From NCBI GenBank assembly GCA_015832175.1, contig WJXW01000012.1:454001-518000 (forward strand): a stretch of 64,000 nucleotides of DNA, in the 5' to 3' direction. Source of the DNA: Paraphaeosphaeria minitans. Taxonomy: Eukaryota; Ascomycota; Dothideomycetes; Pleosporales; Didymosphaeriaceae. Both the position numbers and the translations under genes were made by a program. The notes under the pieces were generated by a model. The model ran no database searches, was not told where the DNA came from, and saw only the letters and a list, made by a program, of their open reading frames with translations. Every line of letters starts with the position of its first letter. The stretch's first letter is position 1. Positions 55,065 to 64,000 of the stretch are shown here, in pieces.

Positions 55065-55806
55065 GGCTGATGCGGTTTGGATTTTTGGATGTGAGAGTGC
55101 AGTGGTTTGAGAAGCAAGAAGGGGAAGGTTGTCCACGTATCGGGCAGAAAGTCTGCAAATGCTTGCTAAATTGGTTCTAGCCGAGCTGGGAAGGAATGAG
55201 GATTCAGCGTGTCGCAGCGGAGGCGATGGTCGCAATCAACAGTGAAGCGTCTTTCGTCTTTACCAATGAGCGCGTCCGCATGGAACCAGAGCTCTAGCTA
55301 CGTACTTACTGACATTTTGAAGTAATAGATCCTGTACTTGAGTGAAAGACCGATGCTTATGGTATGAGGCAAACGCGCCAGGAGGACTTACCGCCCTGCG
55401 TTTTTAGTTGGGTTGATAAGGGCACCAAAAACGTCTGGGGTCACTGGGGTAATTGTAAAAGTGAAGCCTTTCTCTCTCCAAATATCCAAGGAACGTAGCA
55501 TCATAATGCACGCTCATACGCACACTCATGCTGTACGCATGTGTTGAACGTCGTGATCTCAGATGTCAAAAACTACTGCGGCTCGACCCATCATGAACCC
55601 TGCTTGAAAACTACCCAACCATGTCCGTAATATATGTGCTCAAAGTAAAGCTGAACCATAATATACACGTAAGATCGTGCCCGTCGAAGCCTCTTCGCCA
55701 TCACCTATTAGCCACTCTCACATCCGGTCATAGATACCCTGACCCGCCCGTTGTCTACCACGTCCACGCTTCCAGAAGGTGTCACTTCGCGGTAAGGGTG
55801 ATTAGG
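55065..55806. other. intergenic between the two damaged BTB genes
   Basis: 742 bp, no gene. The left part is the former promoter of the first BTB gene. Confidence 0.55.
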
Positions 55807-56299
55807 TTACTGCCATGGACTCACACGATCGGAAATTACTGCCACCAAGACCTCCCGGACCGCCTCCTGGTTGAGTGTGCCCATGGCGTGTGCCGTGCTC
55901 CTATGAGCTCTGAACACCAACATATCCACAATAAGCCTCCGTGCGGATGAACCGCTTAAATTGCCATCGAAGGTCGTATTCATCTGATCTACAGTAGTAT
56001 AGCTGCGCCTATTTGGTTCTATAACGAGAATAGTTAGCAAAACATCCCTGGAACTTCGAATTCACGAAGTTTTCGTCAAACACATAAGCTTCAGATGAAA
56101 AGATACAAGGGCCGTCTTTCGAGATGGTGGGAACTACTATGATGCCTGTGTAAAGCTAGTGAACGTACGAATTAACAATTCCAAAGCATTCGTCTACAAC
56201 ATCGAGTGTGCCAGGCTCCCTACAATTCTCGTCCCATTCGCGTTTGTTAATAACGTTCTTGAAAAATCTAGAACTGGGACATAATAGCACAGGTTTGCC
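55807..56299 (-). pseudogene. second BTB-domain gene, decayed
   Basis: Two blocks remain. Near 56299-56158 the minus frame reads LLCPSSRFFKNVINKREWDE, then GTLDVVDECFGIVNSYV and a stop; this is the middle of a BTB domain. At about 56000-55807 another block reads MNTTFDGNLSGSSARRLIVDM and EAVREVLVAVISDR, which lines up with the C-terminal part of the gene at 54250-55064 (MNRIFSGTVGGSPPRRLMVDF, EEVLRDMLKGMREKR). The BTB segment that should join them is missing or scrambled. No start codon context is left. Confidence 0.65.
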
Positions 56300-58341
56300 T
56301 TCGTTTCCGCCTTTTTAGGCGAGATATTCCAAAGTGTGAATCATATGATAGTGATCGATTTAATAGAAGGTTGTCGCGGTAGTGAAGGTTTGGACTATAG
56401 TGTATTCCGTTGAGGGCGGCAGTTGGCGGTTCGCGACTCAATATAGGAGACAGAATATTTCGCGAGTGTTTTATTTGCGCTTGTTGGGTTGAGCCGGTCA
56501 CAACAAAGAGATGAGAATGCGAGTGTGCGAATTCTAGTTCCTCGTAGGGTTGAAGATAGTCAGATGGAATTGTAGCGTAGGGGCCACTAATACTTTGGTC
56601 GAGAAGAGGTTGGAATGGGGCAAGGGCACTTGACGGTGAAGTGGCCGTAGCATATTATGAAAATTGAGAGGTGCTATGATCGCTGGAGCTATTATTCGCT
56701 CCAAAAACACAGCTTTCGCACTTGGATAGAGCAACAAACCTGGTCAAAACTTATTGGGCGTGTTCACCGTGCCAGCTCATCAAATGCCCGATTTCGGTTC
56801 TTGAACATGGCATGCTTTTCAAAGTATACTATTTGATCGGATCAAGCTTCAGCGGTTTGGGCGCTCAAATGGAAGGCATCTCCACCAGACGGCTTCTGGG
56901 TTACCGCTGGCATCCCTAGGTAGATCATCGAGAAGCTCAGCAGGTTAACGCTCTGAATTGTTGTGTTAGTCATTGATATCTTTCGTTGCTTCAGTTGAGT
57001 TCTCTCAACATAGACCTAGGATGTTTTGATGACGAAGTCCAGTTGACGTCCTCCCAGCGAAATCGCGCTTTCCCCTTTTCGCTTCGCGGCCGTGCACAGG
57101 ATCTCATCTCACTTCAGACGCGCTCTCCAACGCGATCTGTCTCAAATTTTCACCTTATTTTTTGTTTAAGCGGACAAACCAACCTTAAGACCCTCCTTGG
57201 AGAAGATACGCATGGCTATGGCTATCGGTTGATGTTTGGTCACTTCGCCTGGTGCGCGTTAATGGGAACCACAGCACGTCCCACACCCGCGATGCGCATC
57301 TTCAGTGCGTTCAACCCTGGAGTATGAAGGTAGCCAAAGACCAATGTCATGAGCTGGTCGCCGCTCCTGTCGAATTGATGCTGTTTGGCCATCCGAAAGC
57401 TCAGGCCAGTACTTTGATGCAACTGTCATGTTCGAAGTCTTGTCGACTGCACAAGCGCTCGCCTTCGCGTATCAGATCAGCCAGTAATGGAACCTAGAGG
57501 GTGAAACCAGCCCCATCAGTTCATGCAGGCTACCCAAATACCGAGGGAACGTGTCACAAATGTTCCTGGTATATCCCAGTGACCACCCTCTATACATGGA
57601 ATTCGCCGCTTCTAGAAGACTTCTGAGTGACATCTCCTCATCCGCATGAATCGGCACGTGGAGAAAGAAGTGCGTAGGCCGACCACGTCAGTCGTTAGAT
57701 CTGACAGACGTTTCTTAACCAACTACCTAGCAGCTCGGGTTGCTCCCACCAGTCACCTGAACTAGCGCAAGGCATCGCACCTGGTCATATCATAACCTGC
57801 GTCGCTTTTCTGCCAGTCCCTTATTGATAGCACATACAATGATAAGACCAGGTGAACCTAATTCTCGAGCTTCCACCATGCCGTACGAGAGCACAAAGAT
57901 ATAGACGTCCAAGCAAGCGTATGAATGAACGCGCAAGCTCACATACGACTAGGAGCTATCTTTGTATGGCTCCTACAGAAGTTGATGTGATACCGGAGCA
58001 GTTACAGCACCATTTGCTTCGGGGATATCCTTGCTGTGTACTGCCCGTTTCACCTTCTGACAGCCCTGGTCCTCTTCGTCCCCGCCATACGACCCCTGCG
58101 AGCATCATATCGTCTTCCCTATCAGGGAGACACCCCAGTCCCACGCCACACAATGCTATCACCATCAGGATGTACCTTGCGCCTCTGCTCCTGGCTCGAA
58201 TTTCTAGGCACCAGGCCATATGGGGAGGACGGTTTGCCTTATGTTGCGCATACACTCGTTCTGCGATCTCCCATACGGCTCGGGCAGCCAGACTCTAGAA
58301 GTCAGTCGGACCTACAGGTTCTGGTAGCCTTCTAATTCAAG
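56300..58341. other. gene-poor region
   Basis: About 2 kb with only short open frames. The first 200 bases may hold more of the decayed BTB gene's 5' part, but nothing recognisable. The right end is the promoter of the rhodopsin-domain gene. Confidence 0.55.
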
Positions 58342-59699
58342 ATGAACACGTCGGCATATCAATACTCGCCACAGTACCTAGCCGAAGATAGAGGTCCCAC
58401 GATAATTGCAACGGCCTCGCTGATGATCATCTTCTGTACGGTCTTTGTTGGGCTTCGATACTATGCCCGTTACCTCACTTTGACCAAATTTGGCGCGGAA
58501 GACGTGATTATACCATTCGCGTTGTTGGCGGAAGTAGGGTTGTGTACTGTCGGCATTCGTAAGTACGAAACATTCGCCAAATGTGAATGTGTTCGCTAAA
58601 CTCTGTACAGTCATGGTGAAGAAAGCTGGAACGGGTCGGCATCTTGCATTCAATATTGAAAGAGACCCTGACGGCTTCACCAAGCATGCCAAAGGCATCA
58701 TCGTCAACGAGTTTCTCCATCCAGCCGCTGTGGCTTTCTCGAAACTGGTCGTGGTCATCCTTTATCTTCGAGTCTTTACGAACAAACTGGAACGTGGGAT
58801 CGCATGGGGGCTTTTCGCTGTCATCATCGCCACTTTCATCTCGTTCTTCGTGGCGACATGCCTTCAGTGCACTCCATTTTCTTACAGCTGGGATAAATCG
58901 ATACCAGAAGGGCACTGCTTCGATACTTTAGCTTTTGGTTATAGCAGCAGCGTCCCGAACATTGCGACCGATCTGGTAGTGATCTTCCTCCCGATACGAA
59001 CGGTACTGGATCTGAAGGTATCGACTGTACGGAAGATTGGCTTGATACTGATCTTCCTAACCGGAAGCGTGTGAGGATTACAGCCGATATTATTTTCGCT
59101 GCTAACTGTGCACAGCGGCATCATAGCCTCCATTGTCCGGACTGTGGTCTTCACTAAAACGGACATCCTGGACGATGTTACCTGTAAGCTTCATCCCAAA
59201 TTTCGCATGTAATACTACTGACGGGTCAGTCACAAACGTGCCATTGGTCAATTGGACCATCATAGAGCCAGGACTCTACCTCCTCGCCGCCTGCGCACTA
59301 TCATTCAAGCCGCTCTTCCGCATGGTGGCTAAGGCTTTGCATCTTGGCCCCGTACTCGCACACACCAAATCAGCACTAAACAGAACCTCCCACAACAAGA
59401 CAAATCAAACACAGCAAAAGGACATACATATGGGGACTTTCAAGTCGGGTAGTGGTGGCAGCTTCACGAAGTTGAGCGACAGTGCTGATGGGGAAGGCAA
59501 TGATGCTGATGATCGAGATCAGGAACATTCTGTATGGGTTAAGAAAGTTTCCGGGCAAAAGAATGGCACGAGTGATGGCGCACTAAATGTGGTGGTCACC
59601 CGGACCATAGAGATACAGAGCGAAGACCTGGAAAGCGGGCCACAAGCGCGAAGCGGCGACCATATACACTACAACACTAAGATCAGCCGGGCTGAGTAG
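58342..59699 (+). CDS. fungal rhodopsin-domain (Pth11-like) seven-helix membrane protein
   Basis: Four exons: 58342-58558, 58611-59070, 59116-59183, 59230-59699; introns 52, 45 and 46 bp; 404 aa. Seven hydrophobic segments can be placed: TIIATASLMIIFCTVFVGLRYY; DVIIPFALLAEVGLCTVG; AAVAFSKLVVVILYLRVF; GLFAVIIATFISFFVATC; IATDLVVIFLPIRTVL; KIGLILIFLTGSVGIIASI; and WTIIEPGLYLLAACALSF. LRYYARY and FSKLVVVILYLRVF are typical of the integral-membrane group related to Pth11 receptors. There is no CFEM domain at the N-terminus, so it is the short form. The cytosolic tail of about 150 residues is polar, Ser/Asp/Glu-rich. Pth11 itself senses surface cues in a plant pathogen; this member's ligand is unknown. 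Confidence 0.9.
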
Positions 59700-60050
59700 A
59701 GAATTTTGACATACATGTCCTGGGAAACATCTAGAACTGTGAATTGTTGGCTGATTCCGCCTCGACCATGACACGTCGTGGGTCAACATAAAGTGCTGAA
59801 ACCCTCCATAATCTGGATCGCAAAGCCGTTGGAGTGGGTCCTCCAGAAAAGCATTCTTCGCCTACTCATAAAAAGCACCTCCGCTTCACGGTTACTACTC
59901 TTCGTTTCATCCCAGCTTCCACACGCTCAAAGTCGTACCAAACCACACCACTAAAGCCAACCTCTCAGGCACTACATTTCGGTACACAGCTGCGCTCAAA
60001 GCCCATACACCGAACCTTATCCAACACCCATCCTCTCCAGCCCCTTCAAA
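59700..60050. other. intergenic
   Basis: 351 bp, nothing recognised. C/A-rich leader-like sequence precedes the ATG at 60051. Confidence 0.5.
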
Positions 60051-60493
60051 ATGAAGACCATCACCGCAGCCCTCAACCTCCTCATGGACACCTCCATCTC
60101 AGCCATGCCCATCTCCCGCTCCACCACCACCTCGCACGCAGCCAAACCTCCCACCCGCTTCGACACAAAAACTTCGCACCCCCATAATCCACCTCCCCCA
60201 TTCTTCCCACGCCAATCCCGCTCCAGGCAGCGGACACCGCCCCAACCAGAGCAAACACGGCAGCTGCAGACTCGATGGTACAGCCTTCCGGCGCGGCCCG
60301 CCACGGCCCACAAGACTCCGCGGTGAAGAGGGACTGCGGGGTCTTTAACGAAAAGGAACTCGCGTGGATCGCGCGCCACCCTGAGCTCGCGCCTGTGCTG
60401 GAGAAGTGTGAGAAGGGAGAGTTGTACAAGGTGCCGTTTCTGGAGGAGGAGGAGCACGTTGGGAGGTGCAATAAGTGGAGTATTGGGTGTTAG
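60051..60493 (+). pseudogene. possible small gene split by a frame change
   Basis: The first part (from ATG 60051, MKTITAALNLLMDTSISAMP) has a weakly hydrophobic start and codons strongly biased to C at third positions. From about 60190-60270 the coding look moves to another frame, which reads DCGVFNEKELAWIARHPE, LAPVLEKCEKGELYKVPF and ends with VGRCNKWSIGC. The two frames differ by one base step, and there is no GT between 60051 and 60276 that could start an intron. So either a one-base indel in the C-rich stretch broke a small, perhaps secreted, Cys-containing protein, or only the second frame (ATG 60275, 72 aa) is used. No family recognised. Confidence 0.35.
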
Positions 60494-60796
60494 AGACTGA
60501 CTTGGAGGGGCGTGGAATGAGTGGAGGAGGTGGTGGGTGCTATCTTGAGGTCCTCCTGGGATGGTTCGAGAGACGGTTCGGTGGGTCACAGGGGTTGGAA
60601 CTTGGGCTTCTTTTTGTTCCACGGTGGTAGAGCGTGGCTGGGCATAGGTAGTATCGTAGTCTATTGGAATGGTAGCGAAACGAGATAGTCTACCCATGTT
60701 TTGCCCTCGTACCTAGAATCAACATCCAACTTCAAGACAGCACCGTAAGTTCTGCTCTGCCCACAACTCCCTCTCCACCACATCCCCCCCCCCCAA
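60494..60796. other. intergenic
   Basis: 303 bp with C-rich runs (C10 near 60785-60794). No gene seen; 3' flank of the minus-strand membrane protein. Confidence 0.5.
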
Positions 60797-61318
60797 TCAC
60801 CCCAAAATCACCCCACCCCCCCACCCCCCCTCCGCCCACGTGCTCACCCACGCAACCGCAAAAATCGCCAAGTCGAGCACCAACCATACCACCCCTGTGC
60901 TCCACCCACCCGCCACCCTCGCCACCAACACGCACGCATACGCACCCACGCACCCCAACAGAAACCCATCAAACCACCTCCTCCCAAAGCTCCGCCCAAA
61001 CACCACCCTCTCGCCCTCCATGCCCACAATCAGATGCAGATTCCACGCCACGAAGAAAAAGAACAGGATGCCGGCGAGCACGTAGGGTATGCCGAGGAGC
61101 GAAGTCGGCAGGCGGGAGGTGAGGACAAGGTATGCGGCCTGCAGCGCTTGGACGAGGAGGAAGCAGAGGCGGCGCGCCTTTTCGCTGGGGGAGGGGACGC
61201 TGAGGTCGTAGGAGGAGGCCATGGTGGACCAGGGGAGGCGGAAGTTGGGGCATTGGCGGGAGAAGAGGTGTCTTGGTTGCGCGGGGGCGTTGTAGTCGTT
61301 GATCGTGACGACTGCCAT
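60797..61318 (-). CDS. four-helix membrane protein of unknown function
   Basis: Single-exon, 173 aa. After about 45 polar residues, four hydrophobic segments follow: LCFLLVQALQAAYLVLTS; LLGIPYVLAGILFFFFVAW; FLLGCVGAYACVLVARVA; and VVWLVLDLAIFAVAWVST. A short loop with Glu/Arg (GMEGERVVFGRSFGRRW) separates the pairs. The arrangement recalls MARVEL-like fungal membrane proteins, but I cannot assign a family. The first Met (61318) gives MAVVTINDYNAPAQ; the Met at 61222 (MASSYDLSVPSPSEKARR) is an alternative. The C-terminus is Gly/Trp-rich and is encoded by long G runs that are error-prone. Confidence 0.65.
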   Translation of the reverse strand: MAVVTINDYNAPAQPRHLFSRQCPNFRLPWSTMASSYDLSVPSPSEKARRLCFLLVQALQAAYLVLTSRLPTSLLGIPYVLAGILFFFFVAWNLHLIVGMEGERVVFGRSFGRRWFDGFLLGCVGAYACVLVARVAGGWSTGVVWLVLDLAIFAVAWVSTWAEGGWGGGVILG

Positions 61319-62625
61319 GGTCGCGGGTGATGGAGATGGGTGCGTGGGCGGATGAGATGGGTTGGAATTCAGCGCGCGAAGACGTGGTACAAGGCTTCAG
61401 CTTTAGGGCTTGTCAAGAAGACTGCGACCATGTCTTTCTGATATTTTCAAAAGCGCAACTAAGTGAAGGATTAGGTACGGTAAAAGAGTTGAAACTGGAT
61501 TCCTCGCTGCTAGATGTTGGCGGACGTGCACGCCTTAAAAAAACATTTGGCCCCCAGTGCAGCACGCCCGAGTCTCTGTAACCGCTGCGCCACGTCCCCG
61601 TCGTACGAAATGAATCTAAATGAGGACCTTTTCGTCTTGGCGGTGTAAGGTGCTGCTGCGGCTAGACAAGGCAGCGAGGCGGTGTTGGTGGGAGTAACGC
61701 AGATAATCGAGAGTAGGTGGGTAGGTATAGGTACGGGGTAGGCGGGTCGCCTCCACAAGCGCTCGGCAGCAACTGCCTGTTCAGTGTGATAGCAGGTAGA
61801 TTACTTGACAAAGTAACGAAGCGAGGTGTAAGAGTAGGTAATGCGGAACTGCTTCCTACATACGGGCAGCGCGCATCTTCCCGTTCGCCAGATGTGCCTT
61901 CCAACCAGAGTCACCTCAGAACCACGAGCACATGGCTACGATATTTACAGTTGCGAGACAGTAGGTACCGTAGCAGCCCATCTTCTTGTCTGAATTTATG
62001 GGACACGACTTCCTGAAATGCGTCAACAACCAGAAGAGAAGAAAGAAGAGAAGAAAGAAGAGAAGAAAGAAGAGAAGAGAAAATTAAGTCCATGAACAAC
62101 GCCTCACATCAAAAGCGAGAGAAGATGAAACCCCATACAACAACACATTCCACACTCCGCTACCTGTATCAAACCTAGATAGACTTGCGCTGCCAGTGCC
62201 ACAAAGCCTGCACGGTGAAGCCGGAGCGCAACCAAGATTAGAAAAAGGCAACGTAAGAGCCAGAAATGCCTCACAGGAGAGACGTCGACCAAGCAGTCTT
62301 GCCTCACCAGAGAGCAAGAGGTACGAATCACATCACCTGGCTCAAAAAGACGCAGTCGTGAACACACCACCCCAGAAACTCCATTGGCTATCTGTTCGCC
62401 AGCCCAGTCATTCATTGATGGCCCAAAGACGCATCCAAGCCCAGTGCAGGAATAGAAACATGCCTTACATATAAAAAAGCCTGTATCATATCGCTTTTAT
62501 CTCATGCTCTCCATCCATTCCATCCATTCCATGCACATGATCCAAGCCATCGCCATCCTGCTCAATGATACAGGCCGGCAGAACGCAGAGAGAAGAAAGA
62601 GGGAGATCAGATCGGGTATCCTAAT
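61319..62625. other. intergenic between membrane protein and PDI
   Basis: 1.3 kb without a gene. It contains a tRNA-like A-box stretch on the minus strand near 61590 without a B box, GTAGG-type runs at about 61709-61745, and a GAAGA-rich microsatellite at about 62034-62082. The right end is the PDI 3' UTR. Confidence 0.6.
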
Positions 62626-64000
62626 TTACAACTCATCATGCACCTCAGACGCTGCAGACTTGGCGCTCTCGGTCGCCTCCGACGCAGCACTCTTCACGCT
62701 CTCGGTGACGCCCTCGGCCTTGTCGGCAGCGGTCTCGGCAGCGTCCTTGGCGGAATCCGTCGCGGCCGCAGCGGCGTCGGCGGCCTGCTCGGCGACCTCC
62801 TCGGCGATCTCCTCGGTGGCCTCCTTGATGGCCTCGATGGCAGCCTTGACCTTGTGGGTACCGTTCTCCTCGATGAAGGCAGCAAGGTCCTCGACAGTGC
62901 GGGCGCCAGAGTAGTCGATGGGGGAGTCTTTCTTGCCAGCGGGGAAGAGCTTGATGGTGGGGAAGCCCTGGATCTCATCGGGGACGTCGTTGGTGGTTGC
63001 GTCAACCTTGGCGACGGTGACGAGCTTCTGGAGCTCGGGAGAGGAGTAGAGGGCACCGAGCTCCTCGTACTTGGGAGCGAGAGCCTTGCAATGACCGCAC
63101 CAGGGTGCGTAGAACTCGAGGAGGACATCCTTGTCGTTGTCGATGACAAGTTTCTCGTACTCATGGGCGACGACAACGGTCACGGGGCCGTCGTTGGTCT
63201 CGGGGATGGGCTCAGACTTGACGGAGGGTTGGACCTTGTCGTTGACGAAGTCATCGATGAAAGAGCCAACATCCTTCTCGGTGATGGACTTGGTCTGGTC
63301 GTACGGGTACTTCTGGTTCTTGTCCGTCTTCTGGATGGCGAAGGCGGGCCACTTGCCGACCTCGAGGTTCAGGTTGCCAGCGTGTTGGCCGAAAGCCTTG
63401 GCGTCGATGGTAGCGAAGTTGATCTTGCCCTTGTACTTCTCAGCAAGGGGCTTGAGCTCCTTGGCGAGGGTGTCGCGCTCCTCCTGCTCCTCAGCGAAGA
63501 TGTATGCGAGGGGAATGCCGGCGGCCATGTAGCCGGAGTAGGTGTCGGGGCCGACCTCGCCGACCAGAGGGGTCGACGCAACCTTGATGAAAGACTCAAT
63601 GGTCTCCTTCTCGAAAGCTTCGGTGTGGGTATCCTTGCCCTCGTCGAAGGACTTGTAGAGCACAAGTGCGGGCTGCTTGACGCCCTCAGCCTTTGCAAGC
63701 TCGGCGTCGTTGGTGGCACCGAAGAGGTAGTTGTCGCGGAGACCGTTGGCGACGGAGGTGAAGGTCTCGTTGGAGGCCTTGTCGTCGGCGGCAAAGTAGG
63801 CGACGAGGACGACCTTGTCGGCGGTCTTGAACTCGTCAATGGAGTCCTTGGTGACGTCGGAGACAGCAGGCAGGGACTGCTTGGTCATAAAGGAGACGAT
63901 GGCATCGGCCTTGCGCGGACCGGTGTAGGGAGCGATGTTGTCCTCACCGCGGAAGACCTTGAGGGTAGGGTAGCCCTCGACGCCGTACTTCTTGCAGAGC
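62626..64000 (-). CDS. PDI1: protein disulfide isomerase, 3' part (5' end outside the window)
   Basis: ER-lumen thiol-disulfide oxidoreductase. Only the end of the first thioredoxin domain is in the window (CKKYGVEGYPTLKVFRGED at the right edge). The non-catalytic b and b' domains follow, then the a' domain with YAPWCGHCKALAPKYEELG and GFPTIKLFPAGKK. The chain ends in HDEL, the ER retention signal. No intron is seen in this part. Between the a' domain and HDEL lies an unusually long Ala/Glu/Ser/Asp-rich tail of about 70 residues with repeated AxEAxxSAK-like strings, predicted helical. PDI tails are often acidic, but this one resembles LEA-type amphipathic repeats. Confidence 0.96.
   Translation of the reverse strand, partial: LCKKYGVEGYPTLKVFRGEDNIAPYTGPRKADAIVSFMTKQSLPAVSDVTKDSIDEFKTADKVVLVAYFAADDKASNETFTSVANGLRDNYLFGATNDAELAKAEGVKQPALVLYKSFDEGKDTHTEAFEKETIESFIKVASTPLVGEVGPDTYSGYMAAGIPLAYIFAEEQEERDTLAKELKPLAEKYKGKINFATIDAKAFGQHAGNLNLEVGKWPAFAIQKTDKNQKYPYDQTKSITEKDVGSFIDDFVNDKVQPSVKSEPIPETNDGPVTVVVAHEYEKLVIDNDKDVLLEFYAPWCGHCKALAPKYEELGALYSSPELQKLVTVAKVDATTNDVPDEIQGFPTIKLFPAGKKDSPIDYSGARTVEDLAAFIEENGTHKVKAAIEAIKEATEEIAEEVAEQAADAAAAATDSAKDAAETAADKAEGVTESVKSAASEATESAKSAASEVHDEL

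Noticed and set aside
57852..58335. Overlapping plus frames just upstream of the rhodopsin-domain gene
   Set aside because: No splice route joins them to the receptor in phase, and they add no signal peptide or CFEM domain.
61530..61605. tRNA-like stretch on the minus strand (GTGGCGCAGCGGTTA, a good A box)
   Set aside because: No GGTTCGANTCC B box follows and no acceptor stem can be closed, so at most it is a 5' fragment of a tRNA gene.

Overview
The window is nuclear DNA from a filamentous ascomycete (Pezizomycotina; Dothideomycetes is my guess, not shown by the sequence). Reasons: short GT-AG introns of 45-190 bp, monocistronic genes on both strands, three Zn(II)2Cys6 regulators, a White Collar-1 photoreceptor (LOV + PAS + GATA), an AA9 polysaccharide monooxygenase, a DASH-complex Dam1 and a Ytp1-type membrane protein. 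Exon joins were worked out by hand from splice sites, reading phase and family resemblance. I saw no convincing rRNA, tRNA, CRISPR array or intact transposon.

Layout. 1-721: 5' part of a Zn2Cys6 regulator (minus). 722-7779: about 7 kb without a supportable gene, holding a 32-bp minisatellite. 7780-8727: a BTB protein whose BTB fold is interrupted by a RING finger. 9345-18684: a compact four-gene group (MFS permease, alpha/beta hydrolase, Zn2Cys6 regulator, 5-oxoprolinase) arranged as two divergent pairs; one divergent promoter holds a perfect 8-bp inverted repeat. 20924-25312: a TLDc/OXR1 gene and another Zn2Cys6 regulator. 26070-26420: an AT-rich island. 27172-29824: a divergent pair of mitochondrial genes (citrate carrier, MAM33/p32). 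30984-33730: a NACHT NLR-like gene broken by many small indels. 35050-36007: AA9 LPMO. 37568-40815: wc-1, divergent from the mitochondrial ribosomal protein uS2m (41852-43302). 44099-49789: Sec14-like protein, Dam1 and Ytp1-like protein. 49790-52127: gene-poor, with two minisatellites. 52128-56299: an alcohol-dehydrogenase-family remnant, an omega GST and two broken BTB genes. 58342-61318: a rhodopsin-domain (Pth11-like) membrane protein, a frameshifted small ORF and a four-helix membrane protein. 62626-64000: 3' part of protein disulfide isomerase.

How they fit together. Housekeeping genes (citrate carrier, MAM33, uS2m, Dam1, PDI) alternate with accessory islands (the oxoprolinase group, the NLR relic, BTB family members in different states of decay, minisatellites). 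The oxoprolinase group is the best candidate for a co-regulated pathway: importer, hydrolase, local regulator and an ATP-dependent 5-oxo-L-proline or hydantoin-type ring-opening enzyme. The BTB-RING protein is the most unusual single architecture.
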